56,267 nucleotides of DNA from an uncultured Eubacteriales bacterium (GTDB lineage Bacteria; Bacillota; Clostridia; Oscillospirales; Oscillospiraceae), in contig URDG01000017.1 of assembly GCA_900546515.1 (NCBI GenBank), positions 1-56,267 of the forward strand, given 5' to 3'. The translations under genes and the position numbers were made by a program. Positions 35,343 to 43,887 of the stretch are shown piece after piece. How positions within the stretch are numbered: position 1 is the first letter of the stretch; each line of letters begins with the position of its first letter. The notes under the pieces were generated by a model that was not told the DNA's origin, ran no database searches, and saw only the letters and a program-made list of their open reading frames with translations.

Positions 35343-36794
35343 ATGAGAACGCTTCTAAAAAGACTCAAAAACAACCCGACGGCAGACGCCGCGGTCATCG
35401 CGGTTGCGGTGTTTGTTTTCATTCTTGCCGCGGGGCTGTTTTTTATGATGGATAACCGCCATGTCCGCTTTTATGTGACCGGGGGCGCGGAGATGGACGT
35501 AGAGTACGGCCAGAAGTTTACGGACCCTGGGGCGAGTGCGGCGGCAGTAGGCGCTTTCAGCAGCAAGATGCCGCTCAAGGTCGCGTGTCAGGGAGATGTG
35601 GACACAAGCCGTATAGGCAGCTACAGGCTTGTATATAAGGCGCATTACAAATCCAGAGACTATACGGCGGAGCGGGTAGTGAACGTCGTGGACACAACGC
35701 CGCCGGAGATAACGCTCATATCAGACCCGGACTATCAGCCGAACTGGTTTGACGGTTACGTGGAAGAGGGCTACACCGCGACAGACGCGCACGACGGCGA
35801 TCTGACCGGCGCTGTAGAGGTCTCGCGCAGCGGCAGCAGGATGATCTATTCCGTTACGGATGCGGCGGGCAATACCGCGCAGGCCGAGCGCGACATAAAT
35901 TACATTGTGGCCGAGCCGCAGATAGAGCTCTTCGGGGACAGCAGTGTTACCATCAGCGCGCGTCCGCGCTTCAGCGATCCCGGCTATGCCGCGCACGACG
36001 ACAGAGGCAACGATCTCACCGGCTATGTGACCGTGAGCGATACGCTGAGGCCGGATAAGCCCGGCGTATATACGCTCAGCTACAGCATAACGAATGCGCT
36101 GGGCGAGTCTGTAAGCGCCGAGCGCACTGTCACCGTAAGCGGGCAGGATTGCCCGGAGGCCGTCATGCCGGCGGATAAGACGATATATCTCACCTTTGAC
36201 GACGGGCCGGGGCCGTATACCGGCGAATTGCTGGACGTACTGGCGAGATACGGCGCAAAGGCGACGTTCTTCGTGACCGGCAACCGCGAAAAGTACCGCG
36301 ATCAGATAACCCGCGCATATAACGAGGGGCACAGCATCGGCGTGCACAGCTATACCCATGAGTACGGCCTGATCTATGCCAGCGACGACGCATTTTTTGA
36401 CGATTTCAATGCGACGGAGGACATGATATACCGGCTCACGGGCAGCTATACACAGCTCTGCCGTTTTCCCGGCGGCAGCTCCAACACCGTCAGCCGCATA
36501 AACCGCGGTATAATGACGCGCCTTTCGCAGGAGCTGACGGATATGAGCTACAGATACTTTGACTGGAACGTCTACAGCGGAGACGCCGGAGAGACGACCA
36601 GCACGCAGAAGGTCGCAGACAACATTATAAACGGCTGCGGCGGAAAGACCTGCGCCGTAGTGCTCCAGCACGATATAAAGGGCTTCAGCGTCGCCGCGGT
36701 GGAGCAGGTGCTGCAATGGGGCATGGAAAACGGATACAGCTTCAAGGCGCTTGATCTCTCAAGCCCCGGCATGCATCACAATATAGCAAACTGA
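35343..36794 (+). CDS. Membrane-anchored polysaccharide deacetylase with Ig-like domains
   Basis: This 483-residue protein starts at an ATG preceded by GGAGG. It has an N-terminal membrane anchor (about 17-37), two DUF5011/Ig-like segments (about 48-190, including EYGQKFTDPGASA and DTTPPEITL), and a NodB deacetylase domain (about 280-470). The NodB motifs are complete: TFDDGPG (motif 1), HSYTHEY (motif 2), RFPGGSSN (motif 3), DWNVYSGDA (motif 4) and VLQHD (motif 5). It is predicted to deacetylate peptidoglycan or a wall glycan outside the membrane. Monocistronic, with a terminator after it. Confidence 0.9.
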   Translation: MRTLLKRLKNNPTADAAVIAVAVFVFILAAGLFFMMDNRHVRFYVTGGAEMDVEYGQKFTDPGASAAAVGAFSSKMPLKVACQGDVDTSRIGSYRLVYKAHYKSRDYTAERVVNVVDTTPPEITLISDPDYQPNWFDGYVEEGYTATDAHDGDLTGAVEVSRSGSRMIYSVTDAAGNTAQAERDINYIVAEPQIELFGDSSVTISARPRFSDPGYAAHDDRGNDLTGYVTVSDTLRPDKPGVYTLSYSITNALGESVSAERTVTVSGQDCPEAVMPADKTIYLTFDDGPGPYTGELLDVLARYGAKATFFVTGNREKYRDQITRAYNEGHSIGVHSYTHEYGLIYASDDAFFDDFNATEDMIYRLTGSYTQLCRFPGGSSNTVSRINRGIMTRLSQELTDMSYRYFDWNVYSGDAGETTSTQKVADNIINGCGGKTCAVVLQHDIKGFSVAAVEQVLQWGMENGYSFKALDLSSPGMHHNIAN

Positions 36795-36813
36795 TAGCGC
36801 AATCTAATTTTTT

Positions 36814-36847
36814 GTCCCTCTTCCGATACAGGAAGAGGGACCGTTTT
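36814..36847 (+). terminator. Deacetylase terminator
   Basis: GTCCCTCTTCC, six-base loop, GGAAGAGGGAC, then CGTTTT: an 11-bp perfect stem. Confidence 0.85.
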
Positions 36848-36859
36848 ATAAAAAATGTA

Positions 36860-36888
36860 TTGACATATACGCAGAGCCATATTAATAT
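36860..36888 (+). promoter_or_regulatory. Promoter of the ECF-S/coaX operon
   Basis: TTGACA, 17 bases, TAATAT, about 55 bases upstream of the ECF-S start codon. Confidence 0.7.
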
Positions 36889-36940
36889 AGCCTTGCGCCG
36901 CATTTCACATGATGAAAGCGACAGCAGGAGGTAATTTAAT

Positions 36941-37546
36941 ATGAGCAAAGCAGCATCACGCGGGTCCGTCCGGCGCATGACCGGGCTGAGCCTGCTCGCG
37001 GCAATCATCGCCGTGCTTACTATCCTTGGCAACTTCGTCCGTTTCGGCCCGTTTCCGATAACGCTGGCGCTTGCACCGATTATTATCGGCGCGGCGATGT
37101 ACGGCCCGTCGGCAGGCGCGATACTCGGCGGAGTCTTCGGACTTGTCACACTCCTCAGCGGCATAGCAGGCTGGGACGGCGGAACGGTGATATACCTTAT
37201 GGGAGTCAACCCCGTCGCATGTATCCTGATATGCGTACTCAAGGGTGCGGGCGCCGGATTCCTTGCCGGGCTCGTCTATGACCTTATCGCTAAGAAGAAC
37301 AGCCGCATAGGTGTGATAGCTGCCGGTATTGTGTGCCCGGTGGTCAACACCGGCCTTTTCATTATCGGTATGCTTATCTTCTTCACATCCGCACTGGAGA
37401 GCTGGGCAAGCGGGCAGGGCCTTTTCTACTACGTGATCTTCGGACTCACCGGCGTGAACTTTCTGGTGGAGCTGGCGGTCAACCTTGTTCTGTCCTCCGG
37501 TATCACTGCAATAATAAAATATGCTAAAGGCAGGAAAGAAAAATGA
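36941..37546 (+). CDS. ECF transporter substrate-binding (S) component, probably pantothenate
   Basis: This 201-residue membrane protein has about six helices and the look of an energy-coupling-factor S component (GLSLLAAIIAVLTILGNFV opening; conserved SAGAILGGVFGLV). S components bind a vitamin and share a common ECF ATPase module, which is not in this window. The gene overlaps coaX by ATGA. Because CoaX phosphorylates pantothenate, the likely substrate is pantothenate (PanT-like); this is inferred from context, not motif. The ribosome site is AGGAGG. Confidence 0.8.
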   Translation: MSKAASRGSVRRMTGLSLLAAIIAVLTILGNFVRFGPFPITLALAPIIIGAAMYGPSAGAILGGVFGLVTLLSGIAGWDGGTVIYLMGVNPVACILICVLKGAGAGFLAGLVYDLIAKKNSRIGVIAAGIVCPVVNTGLFIIGMLIFFTSALESWASGQGLFYYVIFGLTGVNFLVELAVNLVLSSGITAIIKYAKGRKEK

Positions 37547-38310
37547 TACTTGCTGTTGACGTCGGCAATACGAACATTGTGCTCGGCTGCATTGAGGACG
37601 GCGAGATCCTTAATATCGTGCGTATAAGCACGAATATCAACCAGACGGCTGAGGAATATGCGATTAAGCTCAAGGACATTCTGGAGATATATAAGATCGA
37701 CAGCAATGGCTTTGAGGGCGCGATCATGTCCTCCGTCGTGCCGCCCGTAAACGGACGGCTTCAGCGCGCGATAAAGTTTGTAACGGGCTGCAGCTGCATG
37801 ATGGTCGGCCCCGGCATGAAAACCGGGCTGAATGTCCGCATTGATGATCCGGGAACGCTTGCGGGCGACATCGTGGTCGGCAGCGTGGCGGCGATGTGCT
37901 GCTACGGCACGCCGTGCATCGTTATGGACATGGGCACAGCGACAACAATGGTAGTTATCGACGGCAAGGGCAGTTATCTCGGCGGCGCCATAATTCCGGG
38001 CGTGAAGCTCTCGTATGCGGCGCTTTCATCCGGCGCAAGCCTGCTGCCGGATATATCTATCACAGCGCCGAAAAAGTGCATCGCCACAAACACGGTCGAT
38101 TCCATGCGTTCCGGCGCGGTTTTCGGCACAGCGGCGATGCTTGACGGGATGATCGACCGCATGGAGGCCGAGCTCGGCACAAAGTGCAGGCTCATTGCGA
38201 CCGGCGGTATCGCGCAGTTCGTCACACCCTATTGCAGTCACGAGATCATCTGTGACAACGATCTGCTGCTCAAGGGGCTGTGGGTGCTGTATCAGAAAAA
38301 CAGAAAATAA
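37543..38310 (+). CDS. coaX: Type III pantothenate kinase
   Basis: This 255-residue ASKHA-fold kinase carries out the first step of coenzyme A synthesis. It shows the N-terminal phosphate-binding DVGNTNIVLG, the Asp-containing GTLAGDIVVG region, VMDMGTATTMVVID, and GGAIIPGVKLS. The type III enzyme is typical of anaerobic Firmicutes and resists CoA feedback. Translationally coupled to the upstream S component and followed by a terminator. Confidence 0.93.
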   Translation: MILAVDVGNTNIVLGCIEDGEILNIVRISTNINQTAEEYAIKLKDILEIYKIDSNGFEGAIMSSVVPPVNGRLQRAIKFVTGCSCMMVGPGMKTGLNVRIDDPGTLAGDIVVGSVAAMCCYGTPCIVMDMGTATTMVVIDGKGSYLGGAIIPGVKLSYAALSSGASLLPDISITAPKKCIATNTVDSMRSGAVFGTAAMLDGMIDRMEAELGTKCRLIATGGIAQFVTPYCSHEIICDNDLLLKGLWVLYQKNRK

Positions 38311-38323
38311 TAGAACATTTATA

Positions 38324-38359
38324 AAAAATGCGGGACGCTGTCAAGCGTTCCGCATTTTT
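38324..38359. terminator. Terminator after coaX
   Basis: AAAAATGCGGGACGCT and AGCGTTCCGCATTTTT pair almost perfectly, with A- and T-runs. A second hairpin (CCGGCGGATC and GATCCGCCGG, 38365-38389) directly follows the stop of the convergent small gene, so both genes may use this pair. Confidence 0.85.
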
Positions 38360-38391
38360 CTGTCCCGGCGGATCTATCAGATCCGCCGGAT

Positions 38392-38574
38392 TTATTTTTC
38401 TGCTTTCTTTGCCGCCCTTTTTTCCTTGAGCTCTTCTGCCCTTTCAATGACGGCGTCGACGAGATTCCTGAGATTGAAGCCGATCACCCCGCCGACGAGT
38501 GCGCCGAGCATAAAAAAGGAGTGGTGATAGCGGCGGCGAAGCTTATGGAAACAGCTGTGTTTTCTTTTCTTCAT
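38392..38574 (-). CDS. Small single-pass membrane protein
   Basis: This 60-residue protein starts at the ATG at 38574, with AAAGGAG eight bases upstream. It has a basic N-terminus (MKKRKHSCFHKLRRRYHH), one glycine-containing membrane helix (FFMLGALVGGVIGF) and a charged Lys/Glu/Ala-rich C-terminal helix. The composition recalls YtxH-like small membrane proteins, though too little is present to be sure. Convergent with coaX. The 187-base gap to the next gene holds two small hairpins, one at 38707-38737. Confidence 0.6.
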   Translation of the reverse strand: MKKRKHSCFHKLRRRYHHSFFMLGALVGGVIGFNLRNLVDAVIERAEELKEKRAAKKAEK

Positions 38575-38761
38575 TGTGTGTTGCTCCTTTGCAGATATGT
38601 GGCCTGTGAAATAAGGATAATTGCTGTTTATAAGTATACAGCCTGCGCGGCGGAAAAGCAAGGGGCGCGGCATGCCGCCAAGGTAAATTTTCCCGTCCGG
38701 GTATTATTTCCCTGATAAAAGGATATACTTCAGGGAAAAAGACGGCTCTGTTCATGGAGCC

Positions 38762-39814
38762 TTGCCGGGAGGGAAAATTATAAATACGGTTCATATAAGA
38801 AAAATCGTTGCCGCCGCGGCGCTTGGTACGGCGCTGCTGTGTACGGCGGGCGCAGCCGTGAGCACAGGTACGGAGGTGAAGGCGGCGGAGACGCCGGAGC
38901 CGTCGGTAAGCGCCCATATCACGGGGCGGAATGGTTCGGCTGCCGGGACCGGAGGCAGTACCGAGAGCGCGGCGGACAAACACGAATCGGCGGTGAATAA
39001 GCTTCTCGGCCCGAGTCAGCCGCGGCTGAACGAGGAGGAGCGCAGCGGGATAATGAATATCCTGCTGATAGGTACGGATGAGCGGCTGGACGGCTCCGAC
39101 GATCAGGGGCGCGGAGATGTGACGATGCTCTGCTCGCTTGACAAGAGCCGCGGCACCGTAAAGCTCGTCAGCTTTGAGCGCAGCACGGCGGTCCAATGGC
39201 CGGGACACGGCGACGTGATGCTCACAAATGCGTATTCCTACGGCGGGGCGGAGCTTACCATGAACGCTGTCAGAGACTGCTTCCGCGTTGATATAGCGGG
39301 CTACGTGCATTTTGATTTTGACAGCTTCAAGGACGTTATAGACGCGGTCGGCGGGGTCGATATAGAACTGACTAAAGCGGAGGCGGACGCCCTGACGGAG
39401 GACACATATACTGAAATATGGTTTTCGGAGGGGATGAATCATCTGGACGGGGACGGGGCGCTTCGCTACTGCCGGCTGCGGCGCATAGACGATAACTGGC
39501 AGCGGGTACAGCGCCAGAGGAACACCGTGCAGGCGATACTGACACGGACAAAGAAGCTCAGCCTGAGCAGGATAAGCGAGCTTGCAGAGACGATGCTGCC
39601 GCTCATAGATACCGATCTAACGGGACGCCAGCTCGCCTCGCTTCTGCTCGCGGCTCCCAAATTCGCCGGCGCGCAGGCCGAGCAGATGACGATCCCGGAC
39701 CGGAACAATATATGGACCTATGACGGCACGGATGAGAGCGTCACCGGCTGCGATTACCGGGCGGAGAGCGAGCGCCTGCACGAGTTCATATATGGTTCAG
39801 AAGGCAGTCAGTGA
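38762..39814 (+). CDS. LytR-CpsA-Psr (LCP) family wall-polymer ligase
   Basis: This protein of up to 350 residues has a signal/anchor helix (about 14-34), a Ser/Gly/Ala/Glu-rich linker, and an LCP domain from about residue 93. The domain includes IMNILLIGTDERL, RGDVTMLCSLDK, FERSTAV, VHFDFDSFKDVIDAVGGVDIEL, HLDGDGALRYCRLR and the phosphate-binding RQR region. LCP enzymes transfer glycopolymers from a lipid carrier to peptidoglycan. The start is uncertain: the only canonical upstream codon is TTG at 38762 with a badly spaced GGAG, while a strong GGGAGGG precedes ATT/ATA codons at 38777-38782. Confidence 0.88.
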   Translation: MPGGKIINTVHIRKIVAAAALGTALLCTAGAAVSTGTEVKAAETPEPSVSAHITGRNGSAAGTGGSTESAADKHESAVNKLLGPSQPRLNEEERSGIMNILLIGTDERLDGSDDQGRGDVTMLCSLDKSRGTVKLVSFERSTAVQWPGHGDVMLTNAYSYGGAELTMNAVRDCFRVDIAGYVHFDFDSFKDVIDAVGGVDIELTKAEADALTEDTYTEIWFSEGMNHLDGDGALRYCRLRRIDDNWQRVQRQRNTVQAILTRTKKLSLSRISELAETMLPLIDTDLTGRQLASLLLAAPKFAGAQAEQMTIPDRNNIWTYDGTDESVTGCDYRAESERLHEFIYGSEGSQ

Positions 39815-39894
39815 CGCTGTGCGGGCAGGCTCTTGCAAACTCCGTGCGCCGTCGGGTATAATACAGAAAAATGACTTCGGCACGGAGGAGCGAC

Positions 39895-40224
39895 ATGGAA
39901 GAGCGCGGACAGAGCACAGGCGGTTTTTTCGATGAAGTATACAGGATCGTAGCGCAGATACCGCGCGGCAAGGTCGTGTCATATGGGCAGATCGCACGCC
40001 TGCTCGGCCGTCCGGGTGCGGCGCGGCAGGTAGGCTGGGCAATGCGGCACTGCCCGGGCGGGCTGCCGTGGCAGCGCGTCGTAAAGAACGACGGCACCAT
40101 AGCGGACGGCGGGCACGCGGAGTTTCGCCGCGCGCTGCTGGAGGATGAGGACGTGGAGTTCCTGCCTGACGGCCGTGTGAATATGGAGAGGTGCCGCTGC
40201 GCCGCTGAAGAGCTGATCGGATAA
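39895..40224 (+). CDS. Alkyltransferase-like (ATL) DNA-binding protein, MGMT family
   Basis: This 109-residue protein is a stand-alone MGMT DNA-binding domain; the start has GGAGG upstream. It keeps the helix-turn-helix core (GKVVSYGQIARLLGRPGAARQVGWAM, including the flipping Arg at 44) but the active-site P-C-H-R-V reads P-W-Q-R-V, with Trp59 in place of the alkyl-accepting Cys. ATL proteins bind O6-alkylguanine without repairing it and hand the lesion to nucleotide excision repair. ATLs I know usually have P-W-H-R-V, so the Gln is less common. Confidence 0.88.
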   Translation: MEERGQSTGGFFDEVYRIVAQIPRGKVVSYGQIARLLGRPGAARQVGWAMRHCPGGLPWQRVVKNDGTIADGGHAEFRRALLEDEDVEFLPDGRVNMERCRCAAEELIG

Positions 40225-40260
40225 AAATCAAAGCCCCGTGCGGCGGGGCTTTGATTTTTT
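40223..40260 (+). terminator. Terminator after the ATL gene
   Basis: AAAAATCAAAGCCCC and GGGGCTTTGATTTTTT form a 15-bp stem with a seven-base loop immediately past the stop codon. Confidence 0.9.
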
Positions 40261-40314
40261 GTACGCTGCGTGCTATAATCTGTGCGATATGCAGACAAAA
40301 AAGGAGCCTCAGCC

Positions 40315-41133
40315 ATGCCGAATGTGATAGAGATCAAGGACTTCTCCGCGCCTGAGCTAGATGTATACGCCAGATTGACCGAAAACCAGCTCGTTAACCG
40401 CGCCGATCCGCAGAACGCCATGTTTATTGCCGAAAGCCCGGTCGTGATAGAACGTGCGCTGGACGCCGGATGCGTCCCGGTCTCGTTTTTGATGGAGACA
40501 AAGCACGTAGAGGGCAAGGGGCGTGAGCTTATCAGCCGCTGCGGCGGCGTGCCGGTCTATGCCGCGCCGATCGAGGTGCTGACGGAGCTGACCGGCTTTC
40601 ACCTGACGCGCGGGATGCTGTGCGCGATGCGCCGTCCGAAGCTGCGCACGGCGGAAGAGATATGCCGGAACGCCTCGCGTGTCGCGGTGCTGGAAAACGT
40701 GATGAACCCGACGAATATCGGCGCAATCTTCCGCTCGGCGGCAGCTCTAGGGATGGATGCGGTGCTGCTCACGAGCGCGGGCAGCGACCCGCTTTACAGA
40801 CGGGCGGTGCGTGTGAGCATGGGGACGGTGTTTCAGGTGCCGTGGACCTATCTGCCCGAGGACGAGCTATGGACCGGAATGCTGCGCAGGTTCGGCTTCA
40901 AAACGGCGGCGATGGCGCTCAGCGACGATTCGATAAGCATTGCCGACCCGCGGCTTGAGGGGATAGAGAAGCTTGCGGTCGTGCTGGGTACGGAGGGGGA
41001 CGGATTGGCAGACAGCACTATCGCTGACTGCGACTATACCGTTCGCATACCGATGTGGCACGGCGTGGACTCGCTCAATGTTGCCGCGGCAAGCGCAGTC
41101 GCGTTCTATCAGCTTGGCCGCCGCGCGGAATGA
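40315..41133 (+). CDS. SpoU/TrmH-family RNA 2'-O-ribose methyltransferase
   Basis: This 272-residue SPOUT-class methyltransferase has an N-terminal substrate-binding segment (NAMFIAESPVVIERALDAG) and the three SpoU motifs: ENVMNPTNIGAIFRSAAALG (motif 1), VVLGTEGDGL (motif 2) and RIPMWHGVDSLNVAAASAVAFYQ (motif 3). It methylates a ribose in rRNA or tRNA; the exact site cannot be told. The ATG at 40315, with AAGGAG upstream, is preferred over an upstream in-frame codon. Confidence 0.9.
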   Translation: MPNVIEIKDFSAPELDVYARLTENQLVNRADPQNAMFIAESPVVIERALDAGCVPVSFLMETKHVEGKGRELISRCGGVPVYAAPIEVLTELTGFHLTRGMLCAMRRPKLRTAEEICRNASRVAVLENVMNPTNIGAIFRSAAALGMDAVLLTSAGSDPLYRRAVRVSMGTVFQVPWTYLPEDELWTGMLRRFGFKTAAMALSDDSISIADPRLEGIEKLAVVLGTEGDGLADSTIADCDYTVRIPMWHGVDSLNVAAASAVAFYQLGRRAE

Positions 41134-41146
41134 TATGCAGAATATA

Positions 41147-41183
41147 AAAAATACCGGCTTTCCGATTCGGAAGCCGGTATTTT
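41147..41183. terminator. Bidirectional terminator
   Basis: AAAATACCGGCTT and AAGCCGGTATTTT with flanking complementary TCCG/CGGA extend the stem to about 16 bp. It serves both the methyltransferase and the convergent YhgE/Pip operon. Confidence 0.88.
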
Positions 41184-41199
41184 CATCGTATAGGGTTCT

Positions 41200-43887
41200 T
41201 TACATGACGCCGGACTCGGCCTTGCTTCTGGCGATCGCCTCATTGAGCCTGTGCGCGGGATAGTAGAGGACTATGCCGACCACAAAGAACAGCAGGCACA
41301 TGCCGAGCAGGATCAGCGCGCAGCGCTGATAGGTGCCCTGATAGAAGCCGCCGATGGTCTCGCGTATGAGATCCATGCCGTAGTGGAAGGGCATGTAGGG
41401 ATAGAGATCCTGAAAGATCTGCGGCACGACGTGTATCGGGTAGGAGCCGCCGGAGCCTGCGACCTGAATGACCATGATGATAACGGAGATGGCCAGACCG
41501 ATGTTGTCCAGCGCGTAGAGCAGGGAGTAGTTCATCATCACGAAGTTGAAGGAGATTATTATGCAGGCCAGAATAAAGCGGAAATGGTCAACACACTGTA
41601 TCTTTACATAGAACAGACAGCCGAGCGAGGTAACAAGCGACTGGAAGAGTCCAATGCACAGGAACAGGATGAGACGGCCGAAATAGCGCTGTATGGGAGG
41701 CGCAAGCCGGTACTCTTCGTGCGCAATGCCCGGCTTTATCATGGCTGCGGTCAGCAGAGAGCCGACAAACAACGCCAGCATGATGTAATACGGCGACATT
41801 GCAGAGCCGTAGTCTGCGATCTCGTAGACGATGACCGTGCGCATGTCGACGGGGGAGACGAGGTAGTCGGCAAGACCGTCGGGATTATTCTCAAGAATGT
41901 CCATCAGCTGGCGGAAAGCCTCGCTGTTGACCATCCTCTGCACGTCGTCGGATATGCTGAGAAGATATTTGTGCACGCTGTTGGAGAGCGAGATCGCGTC
42001 GTCGAGCGTCATATGCGCATCGCCCATGGCCGAGGAGAATTTCTGAAGCGTTCCGCTGAGGCTTGTCACGCTCTCTGCGCCGTCAAGCAGCGTCCCCTGA
42101 ATGCTGTCCATCGCGTCCTGAATTCTCTGCGAGGACTGGTACAGGCGGTCGTTGATGTTGGTGTTCAGCGTCAGCGCCGCCTCGCGGAGAGTCTCCCGTA
42201 TGTCGCTTATCTGGTCGAGGAGCGACTGATCTATCTTGGCCTGACCGGCCTTGACAAACGCATCGCGCAGAGCCTTGTTGGCCGAAATGGCAAGCTTTAT
42301 CTGCGGCTTCATGACCGTGGGCGCGATTTTATCGAGCTCATTGAGGGAGTCTGTGATGCTGTCGATCATCCGCAGCGTCTGCTGATAATACTCGCTGCCG
42401 CTGCTGAAGCCGGCGGCATATGCACCGGCATAGGCTGCGTTCTGCTGCGCGTCGGCCGCATAGGATGCGGCGCTTGCAAAGGCGGAGCTCTCAGTAGAGA
42501 GATCGTCGTATATCGCCTGTGCATAGTTGAGCAGATCCGCCTGCGCGGAGTCAATATCCGGGAGCATGCTCTGCATGTCCGCGATAAGGCCGAGATCGTA
42601 TGCAAAGCAGTTCGGCATGCCGAGATCGTTGAGCGACGACGCGGCGCTGGCGAGCTGTGCGTTTATGGTGTAAGCGTCGGGAGAACCGGTGCTGAGGCCG
42701 GCATATACGGCGCTGATCTGGTCAATGGCGGAGCTCAGACCGGCTGAGACGTTGCTGAGCCTGCCGCTGAGCGATGCGAGGCTGCTGCCAAGCTGCGCGG
42801 AGGCGGAATTGAAGCTGTCGCGGTCGGCGGAGCTTGTTCCCACTGTCGGAGTCAGAGCTTCGAGAGTGTTGAGCTGAGTATATATCCCGGAAAGCTCGCT
42901 CTGAATGTCGGAATAAAAGCCGCTGCCGTCGGCAAGATAGATGATGGAATCGAGATCCGTGCGCACTGCGCTCAGATACTGACTGATGCTCTCCGTTGAG
43001 CTCGGGTCCCCGGCCCAGCCGAGTATGGAGTTTGCAAGCTCAGCGTAATTTTTGTCGATACGGTCGAGCATGTCGAGAATGTTGTTGTTCATAGTCGACG
43101 TGGAGTCGTAGAAGGCGTCGGCTGTGTTGCCTATCCCGTGGGGGATCGTGCTCGCATCGACCATGACCTGACCCGCGTCGTCTATTACCAGAGACGTCAC
43201 ATCCAGCAGATTCTGCGTCTCATCCACCAGCGTTTTCAGCGATGTGAGCATGGTGGTCAGATCCTCAAGCTGCTGGCATGCATTGTCCGTGGAGCGGGTG
43301 AGCCCGTCGGCTACATCGTCTGCGTCAAGCCCCATTGCCTTGAACACCGAGCTGATGGTATTTATAACGTCCGCGACCTTTTCAACGATAGTGCTGTTTA
43401 TCTGATCCTGCACTGCGGTCTTGGCCTTGTTGGTGATTTTGGGCGCGATGGCGTTTTTCTTTTCGTTTTCGTAGTATTCGACCTGAGGATGCCTCAGCTC
43501 GCCGTCGAGGATGCTCAGAAAATCCTTCGTAAAATCACTCGGAACTATGAGCGCGGCGTAATAATCACCGGCGTACAGGCCGTCCATCGCCGCATCGCGG
43601 TCGTCGACAAAGCACCAGCCCATCTGATTATTGGCGGAGATGCCTTCGATCACCATATCGCCGATATTGAAATGCAGCCCGAGAAGTTCACTGCCCTTGT
43701 CCTCGTTGGCGACTGCAACCTTGATGTTGGAGGTGGAGGCGGGGCCGTAGGGGTCGGCGTTGGACATTATGTTGAACCATGCGTAGAGACACGGCACGAG
43801 GCAAAGACCTATGATGACAACGACTGAAACGACGCTTGCCGTCAGTCTGCGTATATCAGCACGGAAGATACCAAAAATATTTTTCAT
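41200..43887 (-). CDS. YhgE/Pip-family membrane protein, large paralogue
   Basis: This protein of about 895 residues starts at the ATG at 43887, nine bases after GGAGGT. The architecture is typical of Pip/YhgE: one N-terminal helix followed by LYAWFNIMSNADPYG and VAVANEDKG, a very long extracellular region (about 45-660) with many short Ala/Ser-rich helical repeats and coiled-coil potential, then five to six C-terminal ABC-2-permease-like helices. Known members include a phage-infection receptor. It is the last gene of a three-gene operon and has a smaller paralogue two genes upstream. Confidence 0.85.
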   Translation of the reverse strand: MKNIFGIFRADIRRLTASVVSVVVIIGLCLVPCLYAWFNIMSNADPYGPASTSNIKVAVANEDKGSELLGLHFNIGDMVIEGISANNQMGWCFVDDRDAAMDGLYAGDYYAALIVPSDFTKDFLSILDGELRHPQVEYYENEKKNAIAPKITNKAKTAVQDQINSTIVEKVADVINTISSVFKAMGLDADDVADGLTRSTDNACQQLEDLTTMLTSLKTLVDETQNLLDVTSLVIDDAGQVMVDASTIPHGIGNTADAFYDSTSTMNNNILDMLDRIDKNYAELANSILGWAGDPSSTESISQYLSAVRTDLDSIIYLADGSGFYSDIQSELSGIYTQLNTLEALTPTVGTSSADRDSFNSASAQLGSSLASLSGRLSNVSAGLSSAIDQISAVYAGLSTGSPDAYTINAQLASAASSLNDLGMPNCFAYDLGLIADMQSMLPDIDSAQADLLNYAQAIYDDLSTESSAFASAASYAADAQQNAAYAGAYAAGFSSGSEYYQQTLRMIDSITDSLNELDKIAPTVMKPQIKLAISANKALRDAFVKAGQAKIDQSLLDQISDIRETLREAALTLNTNINDRLYQSSQRIQDAMDSIQGTLLDGAESVTSLSGTLQKFSSAMGDAHMTLDDAISLSNSVHKYLLSISDDVQRMVNSEAFRQLMDILENNPDGLADYLVSPVDMRTVIVYEIADYGSAMSPYYIMLALFVGSLLTAAMIKPGIAHEEYRLAPPIQRYFGRLILFLCIGLFQSLVTSLGCLFYVKIQCVDHFRFILACIIISFNFVMMNYSLLYALDNIGLAISVIIMVIQVAGSGGSYPIHVVPQIFQDLYPYMPFHYGMDLIRETIGGFYQGTYQRCALILLGMCLLFFVVGIVLYYPAHRLNEAIARSKAESGVM

